A stretch of DNA of 59,344 bases from an uncultured Clostridia bacterium. GTDB taxonomy: Bacteria > Bacillota > Clostridia > TANB77 > CAG-508. This document shows positions 9,176 through 17,449 of this stretch, in pieces. Made by a program: the position numbers and the translations under genes. The stretch spans positions 1-59,344 of the forward strand of contig CAKPAB010000002.1 of NCBI GenBank assembly GCA_934132805.1. The letters run 5' to 3'. A model generated the notes under the pieces. That model was not told the DNA's origin. It worked only from the letters and a program-made list of their open reading frames with translations, and made no database searches. The first letter of the stretch is position 1, and the number at the start of each line of letters is the position of its first letter.

Positions 9176-10183
9176 ATGGCAATATTATTACCAGGAGGAG
9201 CAGGATTTATAGGAAGTCACACTGCAGTAGAATTATTAAATAAAGGAAGAGAAATAGTTATAATAGATAACTTCTCAAACAGTACACCAAAATCACTAGA
9301 GGCAATTAAAAAAATAACAGGAAAAGACTTTAAATTCTATGAAATGGACTATATGGACAGAGAAAAACTAGAAAGAGTATTTGAAGAGAACAATATAGAA
9401 GCAGTAATAAATTTTGCAGGATATAAAGCAGTAGGAGAATCAGTACAAAAACCAATAGAATATTACACAAACAATATTTCAGGAGCATTAGTAGTTCTAG
9501 ATACAATGAGGAAATATGGATGTAAAAAATTTATATTCAGTTCATCAGCAACAGTCTACGGAGACCCAGAGAAAATGCCTATAACAGAAGATACACCAAC
9601 AGGAGGAACAACAAACCCATATGGAACAACAAAATTATTTATAGAACAAATATTAAAAGATATTTATAAATCAGATAACACATGGGATATATGCATATTA
9701 AGATACTTCAATCCAGTAGGAGCACATGAAAGTGGTTTGATTGGAGAAGAGCCAAAAGGAATACCAAATAATTTAATGCCATATGTAGCAAGAGTTGCCG
9801 CTGGAACATTAAAAGAGCTATCAGTATTTGGCAATGATTATAACACACCAGATGGAACAGGTGTAAGAGATTATATACATGTTGTAGACTTGGCTAAAGG
9901 TCACATAAAAGCACTAGAAAAGCTTGAAAAGGAACAAGAGGGTCTATACATTTATAATCTTGGAACTGGTCATGGATATAGTGTTTTAGATATGGTAAAA
10001 GGTTTTGAAAAGGCTACAGGCAAGGAAGTTCCATATAAAATTGCACCACGTAGAGAAGGAGATATTGCTACTTGTTATGCTGATCCAACTAAGGCAAAAG
10101 AAGAGTTGGGATGGATTGCTGAAAAAAATATTGATGATATGTGCAAAGACAGTTGGCACTATATTGAAGAAAGCCAAAAGTAA
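9176..10183 (+). CDS. galE: UDP-glucose 4-epimerase
   Basis: This NAD-dependent short-chain dehydrogenase-type epimerase interconverts UDP-glucose and UDP-galactose. GGAGFIGSHTAVELL is the N-terminal nucleotide-binding loop, SSSATVYG supplies the active-site Ser, and YGTTK is the catalytic Tyr-xxx-Lys. The protein is 335 aa, full family length. AGGAGG lies close before the ATG. It lies about 2 kb upstream of the exopolysaccharide genes and could supply UDP-galactose to them. A terminator follows. Confidence 0.96.
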   Translation: MAILLPGGAGFIGSHTAVELLNKGREIVIIDNFSNSTPKSLEAIKKITGKDFKFYEMDYMDREKLERVFEENNIEAVINFAGYKAVGESVQKPIEYYTNNISGALVVLDTMRKYGCKKFIFSSSATVYGDPEKMPITEDTPTGGTTNPYGTTKLFIEQILKDIYKSDNTWDICILRYFNPVGAHESGLIGEEPKGIPNNLMPYVARVAAGTLKELSVFGNDYNTPDGTGVRDYIHVVDLAKGHIKALEKLEKEQEGLYIYNLGTGHGYSVLDMVKGFEKATGKEVPYKIAPRREGDIATCYADPTKAKEELGWIAEKNIDDMCKDSWHYIEESQK

Positions 10184-10253
10184 TTGAAGATAGTAAATTA
10201 TACTTTATCTGATAAAAAAATAAAAAAAATTACAATAAATAGTTGATTTTTAC

Positions 10254-10290
10254 AAATAAGTGTGGTATTATAATGCCATACTTATTTTTA
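10254..10290 (+). terminator. Rho-independent terminator after galE
   Basis: AATAAGTGTGG at 10255-10265 pairs with CCATACTTATT (one G-T wobble), followed by a T-run. The remaining bases to 10430 are AT-rich and I see nothing else clear there. Confidence 0.8.
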
Positions 10291-10432
10291 GTATTTTATA
10301 TCAAAAATTTTTTATCCATATTGTTTTATAGTCTAACACTTTTTAATTCAAACTCCTTCAGAGTACCAAAAATCACATTCTGCCTATTTTGAAAACTAAT
10401 TCAAAAGGCAAAAAAGGAAAGGAGGGATATAT

Positions 10433-10984
10433 ATGAGCAGTGAATTTGAAAAAGTTGTATTGCAAAAATTTGACGAGATAAGTGGTAAGTTAGGAAACTT
10501 AGACAATAAAATTGATACAGTAAATGACAATTTAAATGCAAAAATCGATGAAGTAAATGAAAAAATCGATGCAGTAGAGGAGAAACTAAATAACAAAATT
10601 GATGCAGTAAATGAAAACTTAGACAATAAAATTGATACAGTAAATGACAATTTAAATGCAAAAATCGATGAAGTAAATGAAAAAATCGATGCAGTAGAGG
10701 AGAAACTAAATAACAAAATTGATGCAGTAAATGAAAACTTAAATAACAAAATTGATGCAGTAAATGACAACTTAAACAAAAAAATAGACTATGTAGATGC
10801 TAAACAAACAAAAAGATCAGACAGCATTATGACAAAATTAGACTACATGAGTAATAACATAGCACAAATACTTGAAGAACAAATAAAAATTCATGAAGAA
10901 ATGAAAGAATACCAAGAAAAAAACGAAAAAGAACATAGAATGTTCGAATATGAAATAAATAACCTAAAAAGATATGTAGTATAA
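10433..10984 (+). CDS. Coiled-coil protein with tandem 11-residue repeats
   Basis: The 183-aa protein is nearly all alpha-helical. Residues about 20-120 are built from repeats such as NKIDTVNDNLN, AKIDEVNEKID and AVEEKLN (11 or 7 residues), the hendecad/heptad pattern of long coiled coils. A 40-residue block is present twice with identical DNA. The C-terminal third (from DYVDAKQTKRSD) is a non-repetitive charged helix. There is no signal peptide or membrane segment, so it is probably cytoplasmic. It has a strong AAAGGAGGG before the ATG and its own terminator. Function is unknown; similar helices occur in tail-fibre-like and cytoskeletal proteins, but nothing here supports those roles. Confidence 0.85.
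   Translation: MSSEFEKVVLQKFDEISGKLGNLDNKIDTVNDNLNAKIDEVNEKIDAVEEKLNNKIDAVNENLDNKIDTVNDNLNAKIDEVNEKIDAVEEKLNNKIDAVNENLNNKIDAVNDNLNKKIDYVDAKQTKRSDSIMTKLDYMSNNIAQILEEQIKIHEEMKEYQEKNEKEHRMFEYEINNLKRYVV
10495..10740 (+). repeat. Exact 120-bp tandem duplication inside the coiled-coil gene
   Basis: Bases 10501-10620 and 10621-10740 are identical base for base. The identity extends about six bases upstream of each copy. Silent positions have not diverged, so the duplication is recent or kept identical by recombination. Confidence 0.97.
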
Positions 10985-10990
10985 TAACAA

Positions 10991-11027
10991 AAATACCTCC
11001 TTCTAGAACAAAGCAGGAGGTATTTTT
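10991..11027 (+). terminator. Rho-independent terminator
   Basis: AAATACCTCCT (10991-11001) pairs perfectly with AGGAGGTATTT (11015-11025), followed by T residues. It ends the coiled-coil gene. Confidence 0.92.
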
Positions 11028-11131
11028 CACGCAGAATTTCCATAAAAATTCAAACGTAAAAGAAGGGGGCGTGATTTTAAAAAAATCTACAAAAACAATA
11101 ATTGTAAAATAATGTAAAAAAAGAAAAACAA

Positions 11132-11160
11132 TTGCATAAAAACAATATATATGTTATAAT
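11132..11160 (+). promoter_or_regulatory. Sigma-A type promoter
   Basis: TTGCAT at 11132-11137 and TATAAT at 11155-11160 are separated by 17 bp. It should drive the small membrane protein and the VanZ-family gene behind it. Confidence 0.8.
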
Positions 11161-11196
11161 TCGAAAAGTACAATAGAAAAAATAAAGGTGGGAAAA

Positions 11197-11532
11197 ATGA
11201 AAACATTATTAGTAGCAATATACATATTAATATTTATGATAGTAGCATTAATATTATTTGCAATAACACAAATAAAATTACTAGGAATGAAAGTAAAAGA
11301 CTTTTGGGACTTTATAGAAGCAAACCAAATGTTAGACAAGCTAGACAGATTTGCAAGACAATACCAATCCATGTCGCCGCAAGAACAAATAATATATTTA
11401 GCAGAAGCAGAAAAAATATTTATAGCATTTGACAAAGTGCCAAAAGAACTATGGGACGAAGAATACGAAAAATACAAAGAAGTATTAAAAAAATACAATG
11501 ACATAAAAATGCTACGTTGGGCATCAAACTAA
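11197..11532 (+). CDS. Small membrane-anchored protein, 111 aa
   Basis: Unrecognised. An N-terminal hydrophobic helix (about residues 3-28, LLVAIYILIFMIVALILF) is followed by a hydrophilic helical domain with an acidic/basic mix ending RWASN. It looks like a single-pass protein with a cytoplasmic C-terminal domain. I start at ATG 11197, with AAAGGTGGG just upstream; the frame could also open at GTG 11188, inside that ribosome-binding site. The VanZ-family gene starts 35 bases later, so the two probably share one transcript. Confidence 0.7.
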   Translation: MKTLLVAIYILIFMIVALILFAITQIKLLGMKVKDFWDFIEANQMLDKLDRFARQYQSMSPQEQIIYLAEAEKIFIAFDKVPKELWDEEYEKYKEVLKKYNDIKMLRWASN

Positions 11533-11567
11533 AAAATTGCAAACAAAATAGAAGGGAAAGAAAATAA

Positions 11568-12061
11568 ATGGTAGAAAACAAAATAGCAAGAGGAATATTT
11601 TTAGCACTAACAATACTAACAATGGCAATAATATTCACTTTTTCTAGTCAAGAACGGAGAAAAATCAAAATCAGTAAGTGTTGGAGTAACAACACAAATA
11701 GTAGAGGTAAACCCAAGAACTAGAAAATTAACTACAAACGAAAAGCAAGAGATAATAGAAGAATCACAACCATTTATAAGAAAAACAGCACATTTTACTA
11801 TTTATATGATACTAGGCATAATGCTAATGGGGCTATGCAGTACATATAATTTAAAATGGGATAAAAGACTGGCAATAACTGTGTTGTGCCGGTCTAATTT
11901 ATGCTATAACAGACGAAATACATCAAAAAAACACTGGAGGAGGAAGAACACCAAGAGTTTTTGACGTCTACATAGATACATTAGGGACCACAACAGGCTC
12001 TTTTATAATGCTAGGGATATTAAGTATTGTAGAAAAGGTAAAAAATAACTATAAAAAATGA
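11568..12061 (+). CDS. VanZ-family membrane protein read through two CGGN +1 shifts
   Basis: In plain triplets this gene is broken into three frames. Treating CGGA at 11655-11658 and CGGT at 11890-11893 as one residue each gives one intact 163-aa protein. It has a membrane helix, FSSQ then E-[CGGA]-EKSKS, RKTAHFTIYMILG, AITDEIHQ and a final DVYIDTLG helix, which are the ordered hallmarks of VanZ-like proteins. The family usually has Gly where the first CGGA falls (SQxGxxS). There is no other stop or indel, so ordinary decay seems unlikely. VanZ proteins are linked to teicoplanin resistance in one operon, but most are of unknown role. AGGGAAAG precedes the ATG. Confidence 0.82.
11655..11658 (+). 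other. CGGA +1 recoding site 1 (VanZ)
   Basis: The frame up to GAA CGG would hit TAG about 20 codons later. Skipping the C (or reading four bases) moves to the frame that holds the rest of the VanZ fold. The next codons read GAA AAA TCA. Confidence 0.7.
11890..11893 (+). other. CGGT +1 recoding site 2 (VanZ)
   Basis: TGC CGG T: after the shift the frame reads L-I-Y-A-I-T-D-E-I-H-Q, the conserved VanZ segment. It is the only CGGT among the five shift sites. Confidence 0.7.
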
Positions 12062-12071
12062 CTAAAAGCAG

Positions 12072-12116
12072 TTGAAAAAAATAGGCATAAATAGTATAAT
12101 AAAAGTGTAGTCTACA
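12072..12116 (+). promoter_or_regulatory. Promoter of the exopolysaccharide cluster with operator-like palindrome
   Basis: TTGAAA (12072-12077) and TATAAT (12095-12100) are 17 bp apart. Directly after the -10 lies a perfect palindrome, TGTAG-T-CTACA at 12106-12116, at or just past the expected start site. This is a good position for a repressor operator or the 5' base of a leader hairpin. Confidence 0.72.
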
Positions 12117-12163
12117 TTTTGTAGAAAACAAGGATGTTAAAATATATAAATAGGGGGATTATA

Positions 12164-12880
12164 GTGGAAATAAGAGTATCAAACTGTGAGTATGAAATGA
12201 ACAATGCTACTACAGACTTAGTTCCAATTACATCAATAAAATATAAAAACAAGTTTAAAACAAAAATAGAAGCAGTAATAAAAAGAGCATTAGATATTAT
12301 TGGAGGGATAGTTGGAGTAATTGCATTAATACCTACAACAATATTAATATACATAGCAAACTTAATAGTTAAGGATAAAGGCCCAATATTTTTTACACAA
12401 GAAAGAATTGGTAAAAATGGTAAGCCTTTTAAAATGTACAAATATCGTTCAATGGTCTTGGGAGCAGATGAAAAGTTAAAAGAATATTTACAGGAAAATG
12501 AAGAGGCAAGAAAAGAATATAAAAAATATAAAAAATTAAAATATGACCCAAGAATCACAAAAGTTGGGGCTTTTATAAGAAAGACTTCTATAGATGAATT
12601 GCCACAACTTATAAATGTTTTGAAGGGTGATATGAGTTTGGTGGGACCTAGACCATATCTTCCAAGGGAAAAAGAGGATATGAAGTATTATTATCCATAT
12701 ATAATTCAATCAAAGCCAGGACTTACAGGCTTTTGGCAAATTTCAGGTAGAAATGAAGTTACTTTTGATGAAAGACTTGATATGGATTATATGTATAATA
12801 AATATAGATGCTTAAATAAAGATATTAAGATTCTAATAAAGACAGTATTAAAAGTAATAAAAAAAGAAGGAGCTAGCTAA
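12164..12880 (+). CDS. Exopolysaccharide priming sugar transferase (polyprenyl glycosylphosphotransferase)
   Basis: This membrane enzyme transfers the first sugar-1-phosphate to undecaprenyl phosphate. It is a short single-helix type (238 aa) with the bacterial sugar transferase domain: ERIGKNGKPFKMYKYRSM, KTSIDELPQLINVLKGDMSLVGPRP, and SKPGLTGFWQISGR near the C-terminus. I prefer GTG 12164, with GGGGG at 12153-12157, over the in-frame ATG at 12134, which has no clear ribosome-binding site. It is the first gene of the cluster and its stop overlaps the next start by one base. Confidence 0.93.
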   Translation: MEIRVSNCEYEMNNATTDLVPITSIKYKNKFKTKIEAVIKRALDIIGGIVGVIALIPTTILIYIANLIVKDKGPIFFTQERIGKNGKPFKMYKYRSMVLGADEKLKEYLQENEEARKEYKKYKKLKYDPRITKVGAFIRKTSIDELPQLINVLKGDMSLVGPRPYLPREKEDMKYYYPYIIQSKPGLTGFWQISGRNEVTFDERLDMDYMYNKYRCLNKDIKILIKTVLKVIKKEGAS

Positions 12881-13959
12881 TGAAAAAAAAAGTATTGCAT
12901 ATAGTAGAAGCATTTGGTGGAGGCGTTTTTACTATGATAAACGATCTAACAAATGGTTTGAAAGATGAATATGATATAGTCATTGCATATGGAAAAAGAA
13001 AGCAAACACCAGAGAATTTAAGAGAATTATTTGATAGTAAAATCAAACTTATAGAAATAAAAAATTTTGGAAGAAAATTAAATTTAAAAAAGGATATAAA
13101 AGCATTAAATGAATTAAAAAAAGTTATAAAAGAAGAAAAACCAGATATAGTACATCTTCATTCTTCGAAAGCTGGAGTATTGGGAAGGATAGCAGCAAAT
13201 GGAAAAAAATACAAAATGCTATATAATCCACATGGATTTTCTTTTTTAAAACAAGATGACTCAAAAATTAAAAGATTATGCTATAAAACTATAGAAAAAA
13301 TCATGGCAATTATTAATATGAAATGTATAATAATTGGATGTTCAGAAGGAGAATATAAAGAAGCAAAGAAAATATCAAAGAATGCAGTATGTATAAATAA
13401 TGGGATTGATATAGAAAAGTTAACAAAAAAAACAGAAAAATTTCAAAAAACAGAAATAGACTTTGAAAATTTAAAAATATGCACTGTTGGAAGAATAGGA
13501 TATCAAAAAAACCCTAAATTATTTAATGAAATTGCAGGTGCACTGCCAGATAATAAATTTACATGGATTGGAGATGGCGAATTAAAAAAGGAATTAACTT
13601 CTTCAAATATAACTGTTACAGGATGGAAAAAAGAAGAAGAAGTTTTAAAAGAACTTAACAAAAATGATATATTTATTTTAACTAGTTTATGGGAAGGACT
13701 GCCAATTTCATTGCTTGAAGCAGGGTATATGAAAAAAATATGTATAGTTACAGATGTAATTGGAAATAAAGATGTAATAAAAAATGGTAAAAATGGCTTT
13801 ATTTTCAATAAAACAGATGAAGCAGTTAAAATAATACAAAAGATTAACATGAAAAAATATGATGAAGTTACAAAAAAAATAAGAAAAGAAATTGAACAAA
13901 TCTATAATAGCAAAGTTATGATAGAACAATATAGAAAACAATATGAGGAGATAAAATGA
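12880..13959 (+). CDS. GT4 glycosyltransferase
   Basis: A 359-aa GT-B fold, GT4-family transferase that probably adds the second or a later sugar to the lipid-linked repeat unit at the inner membrane face. FGGGVFTMINDL forms the N-terminal loop and VHLHSSKAGVLGR lies in the acceptor domain. CTVGRIGYQKNP and SLWEGLPISLLEAG are the donor-site motifs with the E-x7-E-like pattern. It overlaps the priming transferase by one base and the next gene by four bases, so translation is coupled. Donor and acceptor sugars cannot be read from the sequence. Confidence 0.9.
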   Translation: MKKKVLHIVEAFGGGVFTMINDLTNGLKDEYDIVIAYGKRKQTPENLRELFDSKIKLIEIKNFGRKLNLKKDIKALNELKKVIKEEKPDIVHLHSSKAGVLGRIAANGKKYKMLYNPHGFSFLKQDDSKIKRLCYKTIEKIMAIINMKCIIIGCSEGEYKEAKKISKNAVCINNGIDIEKLTKKTEKFQKTEIDFENLKICTVGRIGYQKNPKLFNEIAGALPDNKFTWIGDGELKKELTSSNITVTGWKKEEEVLKELNKNDIFILTSLWEGLPISLLEAGYMKKICIVTDVIGNKDVIKNGKNGFIFNKTDEAVKIIQKINMKKYDEVTKKIRKEIEQIYNSKVMIEQYRKQYEEIK

Positions 13960-15212
13960 AAAAAATAGTAATAACAAATGCATATACATGGTACAATAAA
14001 GGTGATGCTGGAATATTATTGGGGATAGTAGACTCATTAAAAGATATATACGGAGAAGACAATATAGAAATAAATATATTGTCATTTACTCCAGAAGAAG
14101 ATAAAAAAAGGTATTGTAAAGATAAAACTATAAAAAATGTTTATAGTAATGTTTTAAATCCACATCCATATATACATACAAAGATAGGAAAAATAGTAGC
14201 TATATTAAAATTAATTAAGAATGCTATAAAAATTAAAATAAAAATGTTGTTTGACAGGAAATCATTAGCAGATACAAATGATTCAATTAAAATCTTAAAT
14301 GAAAGTGATCTAATAATTGTTTGTGGTGGAGGATTTTTGGGAGGAAAAAAACTTGACAGCTTAATGCATTTATATCAAATAAATATAAATACCAAATTTA
14401 ATAAACCGGTAATAATTATGGGAACTTCTATAGAACCAATAAAAAATATGATTGTTGAAAAATATACTAAAAAGATATTAAATAAAGTTGATTTAGTTTA
14501 TGCAAGAGAAAAAATTACATATACATATTTAAAGGAATTTATGCCAAATGAAAAAATAGAGTTGATACCAGATATGGCATTTATGATAAAAGACAAAAAA
14601 CAAAAAATGGAAAAAATAGAAAAAATAAGAGAAAAATACGATTATATTTTTGGGTTAACAGTTAGAAAATGGAACTTTCCAAATTCAAACAACTCAAAAG
14701 AATTAATGAAACAATACATAAAAACAATAAAAGAAACAATTATTGAATTATCACAAAAACAAAATTGTTGTTTTATTTTTGTTCCACAAGTTATAGTAAA
14801 TTATGCTAATGATATAGATGTGGCAAAAGAAATAAAAGGACAATTGCCAAAAAAAGTAAAAGAAAGAGTATTTATTTATGAAGATGATTATAGCCCAGAA
14901 GAGATTAAACAATTAATTTGGAATTGTGATTATTTTATAGGAACACGTATGCATTCAAATATATTTGCAACTAGTATGAAAATACCTACAACAGCAATAG
15001 CATATGAAAAGAAAACAAATGGAATAATGGAAACAGTAGGGCTAGAAGAATATGTCGTCGAAATTGATACGATTACTAAAGAAAAACTAATAGAAACAGT
15101 TGAAAGAGGTATTAAAAATTCAGAAAATATAAAAAAACAGTTAAACGAAAGAATAGAACAAATAAGAAAAGAAATATTAGAAAAATTAAATAAACATATG
15201 AAGGAGTTATAA
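13956..15212 (+). CDS. Polysaccharide pyruvyl transferase family protein
   Basis: A 418-aa protein of the CsaB/WcaK-type family, which attaches ketal pyruvate to polysaccharide sugars using phosphoenolpyruvate. The start NAYTWYNKGDAGILLG, the GGGFLGG loop in the first domain and the late GTRMHSNIFATSM segment with its conserved His are the family marks. It overlaps the upstream glycosyltransferase by four bases. It suggests the cluster's polymer is acidic through pyruvylation (inference). Confidence 0.88.
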   Translation: MKKIVITNAYTWYNKGDAGILLGIVDSLKDIYGEDNIEINILSFTPEEDKKRYCKDKTIKNVYSNVLNPHPYIHTKIGKIVAILKLIKNAIKIKIKMLFDRKSLADTNDSIKILNESDLIIVCGGGFLGGKKLDSLMHLYQININTKFNKPVIIMGTSIEPIKNMIVEKYTKKILNKVDLVYAREKITYTYLKEFMPNEKIELIPDMAFMIKDKKQKMEKIEKIREKYDYIFGLTVRKWNFPNSNNSKELMKQYIKTIKETIIELSQKQNCCFIFVPQVIVNYANDIDVAKEIKGQLPKKVKERVFIYEDDYSPEEIKQLIWNCDYFIGTRMHSNIFATSMKIPTTAIAYEKKTNGIMETVGLEEYVVEIDTITKEKLIETVERGIKNSENIKKQLNERIEQIRKEILEKLNKHMKEL

Positions 15213-15213
15213 A

Positions 15214-16365
15214 ATGAAAGCGGCTTTTTTATTTGATACATTTTTAATACAAGAAAATAATAACTATTATGGAATGACATTAACATATGAATTTTTTAAG
15301 GAAAGATATTTAAAATATTATGATGAAATTTTAGTTTCTACAAGAAGCAAAAAGATAAATAGCGAAAATGGAAATATTACAGGTTATAAAATAACTAATG
15401 GAGATAAAGTAACTGTTAAACCAATTAAAAGTTATAACAATATATTAGATGGAATTATAAAAAGAAAAAAAATAAAAGAAGAAATTACTAAAATACTTGA
15501 TGAATGTGACATAGCAATCATTAGATTGCCAAGCATGATTGGAAATTTAGCATGTGAAGTTTGCAAAAAAATTAATAAAAAATATATAGTAGAAATGGTT
15601 GCATGTGCTTGGGACGGATATGTTAACCATCATAATAAATTTGGAAAGGTAATTGCACCATATATGTTTTTAGAAACAAGAAAAAAAGTTAAAAATGCAC
15701 CTACAGTATTATATGTAACAGAAAAATTTTTACAACAAAGATATCCAACAAAAGGAAAAGGATATTCATGTTCGGATGTAATTATAGAAAAACCAGATAA
15801 TATGATTTTAGAAAAAAGACTACAACATATTGAAAATAACGATAAAATAATAAAACTTGGTACAGTTGCAAATGTAGGCTTAAAATATAAAGGACAAGAA
15901 TTTGTAATCAAAGCACTATATACGCTAAAAAAACAGGGAAAAAATAATTATAGATATTATTTAGTCGGAAATGGCGACAATAAATATTTAAAAAATATTG
16001 TGAAAAAATACAGATTAGAAAATGAAGTAATATTTATGGGATCTTTAAAACATAAAGAAGTATTTGATTTTATTAATAACATAGATATATATATTCAACC
16101 AAGTTTACAAGAAGGTTTACCAAGAGCACTAATAGAAGCAATGAGCAGAGCATGCCCTTGTATTGGATCTAATGCAGGAGGGATTCCTGAATTATTGGAT
16201 CAAGAGAATATTTTTAATAAAAGGGACTATAAAAAACTTTGCAATATATTAACAAGGATAAATAAAAAAGACTTGAAAAATATGGCTACAAACAATTTTT
16301 TTAAAGTTAAAAAATATTCTAAAGAAGTATTAGAAAAACAGAGAAATATGATTTATGAGGTGTGA
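15214..16365 (+). CDS. GT4 glycosyltransferase
   Basis: 383 aa. The N-terminal half is divergent (LFDTFLIQENNNYYG start; IIRLPSMIGN, then VACAWDGYVNHHN). The C-terminal half is a clear GT4 donor domain: KLGTVANVGLKYKGQ, YLVGNGDNKYL, then QPSLQEGLPRALIEAMSRACPCIGSNAGGIPEL. It starts one base after the pyruvyl transferase stop with a GGAG 8 bases upstream. Sugar specificity is unknown. Confidence 0.9.
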   Translation: MKAAFLFDTFLIQENNNYYGMTLTYEFFKERYLKYYDEILVSTRSKKINSENGNITGYKITNGDKVTVKPIKSYNNILDGIIKRKKIKEEITKILDECDIAIIRLPSMIGNLACEVCKKINKKYIVEMVACAWDGYVNHHNKFGKVIAPYMFLETRKKVKNAPTVLYVTEKFLQQRYPTKGKGYSCSDVIIEKPDNMILEKRLQHIENNDKIIKLGTVANVGLKYKGQEFVIKALYTLKKQGKNNYRYYLVGNGDNKYLKNIVKKYRLENEVIFMGSLKHKEVFDFINNIDIYIQPSLQEGLPRALIEAMSRACPCIGSNAGGIPELLDQENIFNKRDYKKLCNILTRINKKDLKNMATNNFFKVKKYSKEVLEKQRNMIYEV

Positions 16366-16366
16366 A

Positions 16367-17449
16367 ATGAAAAAGATAGGCATATTTATGAGCGGAATGA
16401 AATTTGGAGGAGTGGAGCAATTTTTTTTAAATTATCTATCAAAAATGAATTTAGAAAAATATGAAATATTTTTTATAGTATATTCTAAACCGGAAAAAAA
16501 AGTTAAAAAAGAATTTGAAAAACTTGGATGTAAAGTGATAGTTTTAGAATCTAGAAAGAAAAATCTATTAAAAAGTTTGAGACAAACAAAAAAAATTATA
16601 AAAGATAATAAGTTTGATATAATCCATTCAAATATGATAAAGACTAATTATATTCCATTATTTTATGGAAAAAGATACAACTGTAAAATAAGAATAGCAC
16701 ATTCACATAACATACTTACATATAAAAATAAATTATTAAAAAGAATAATTCAAAAATTAAATAAAAGATATGCTAATATATATATTGCATGCAGTGAAGA
16801 AGCTTTAATTTCAGGATTTGGAAAAAATATAAAAAAATCATATATATTGAAAAATTCAATTGATTCAAACAAATTTACTTTTAATGAGAAAATCAGAAAA
16901 AAAATAAGGGAAGACCATAATATTAAAGATGATGAAATACTAATTGGCAATATTGGTAGAATGGAAAAACAAAAAAATCAAATATTCTTATTAGAAGTAT
17001 TAAATGACATTATTAACTCAAAAAAAATCAACAATATAAAAATTATGATTATTGGAGATGGAACTGAAAAAGATTCATTAAAAAATATAATATATAAATA
17101 TCATTTAGAGAATAAAGTCATTTTAGTACAACCCAATAATCATATTGAAAATTATTATTCTGCTTTTGATATCTTTGCATTGCCATCATTATATGAAGGG
17201 CTAGGAATTGTTAGCATTGAAGCACAAGCAAATGGACTAAATGTAATAGCATCTAATAATGTACCAAAAGAAATAAAATTATGTGATAAAGTTGTATTTT
17301 TAAAACTTGAGATAAATATATGGGAAAATATCATATTAAAAAATGATAATAATATGACAAGAAGTAATAATGTAGTAAATACTGACTATGAAATAAATAA
17401 TACTTATGAAAAATTAGAAAGGATATATGGAGAAATATTAGAAAAATGA
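16367..17449 (+). CDS. GT4 glycosyltransferase
   Basis: 360 aa with both Rossmann halves: GVEQFFLNYLSKM loop, RIAHSHN in the first domain, IGNIGRMEKQKNQ and LPSLYEGLGIVSIEAQANG in the donor domain. The frame opens earlier, at 16355, but I use ATG 16367, preceded by GAGGTG, which itself overlaps the end of the previous gene. Its stop overlaps the next start by four bases. It assembles the exopolysaccharide repeat unit; the linkage is unknown. Confidence 0.9.
   Translation: MKKIGIFMSGMKFGGVEQFFLNYLSKMNLEKYEIFFIVYSKPEKKVKKEFEKLGCKVIVLESRKKNLLKSLRQTKKIIKDNKFDIIHSNMIKTNYIPLFYGKRYNCKIRIAHSHNILTYKNKLLKRIIQKLNKRYANIYIACSEEALISGFGKNIKKSYILKNSIDSNKFTFNEKIRKKIREDHNIKDDEILIGNIGRMEKQKNQIFLLEVLNDIINSKKINNIKIMIIGDGTEKDSLKNIIYKYHLENKVILVQPNNHIENYYSAFDIFALPSLYEGLGIVSIEAQANGLNVIASNNVPKEIKLCDKVVFLKLEINIWENIILKNDNNMTRSNNVVNTDYEINNTYEKLERIYGEILEK

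Noticed and set aside
10501..10740. CRISPR-like or satellite repeat
   Set aside because: The repeats are in frame, code for a regular coiled coil and have no spacers.
11568..12061. Plain VanZ pseudogene
   Set aside because: Only two lesions, both +1 at CGGN, with every motif otherwise intact and no stops; the same pattern recurs in three other genes.
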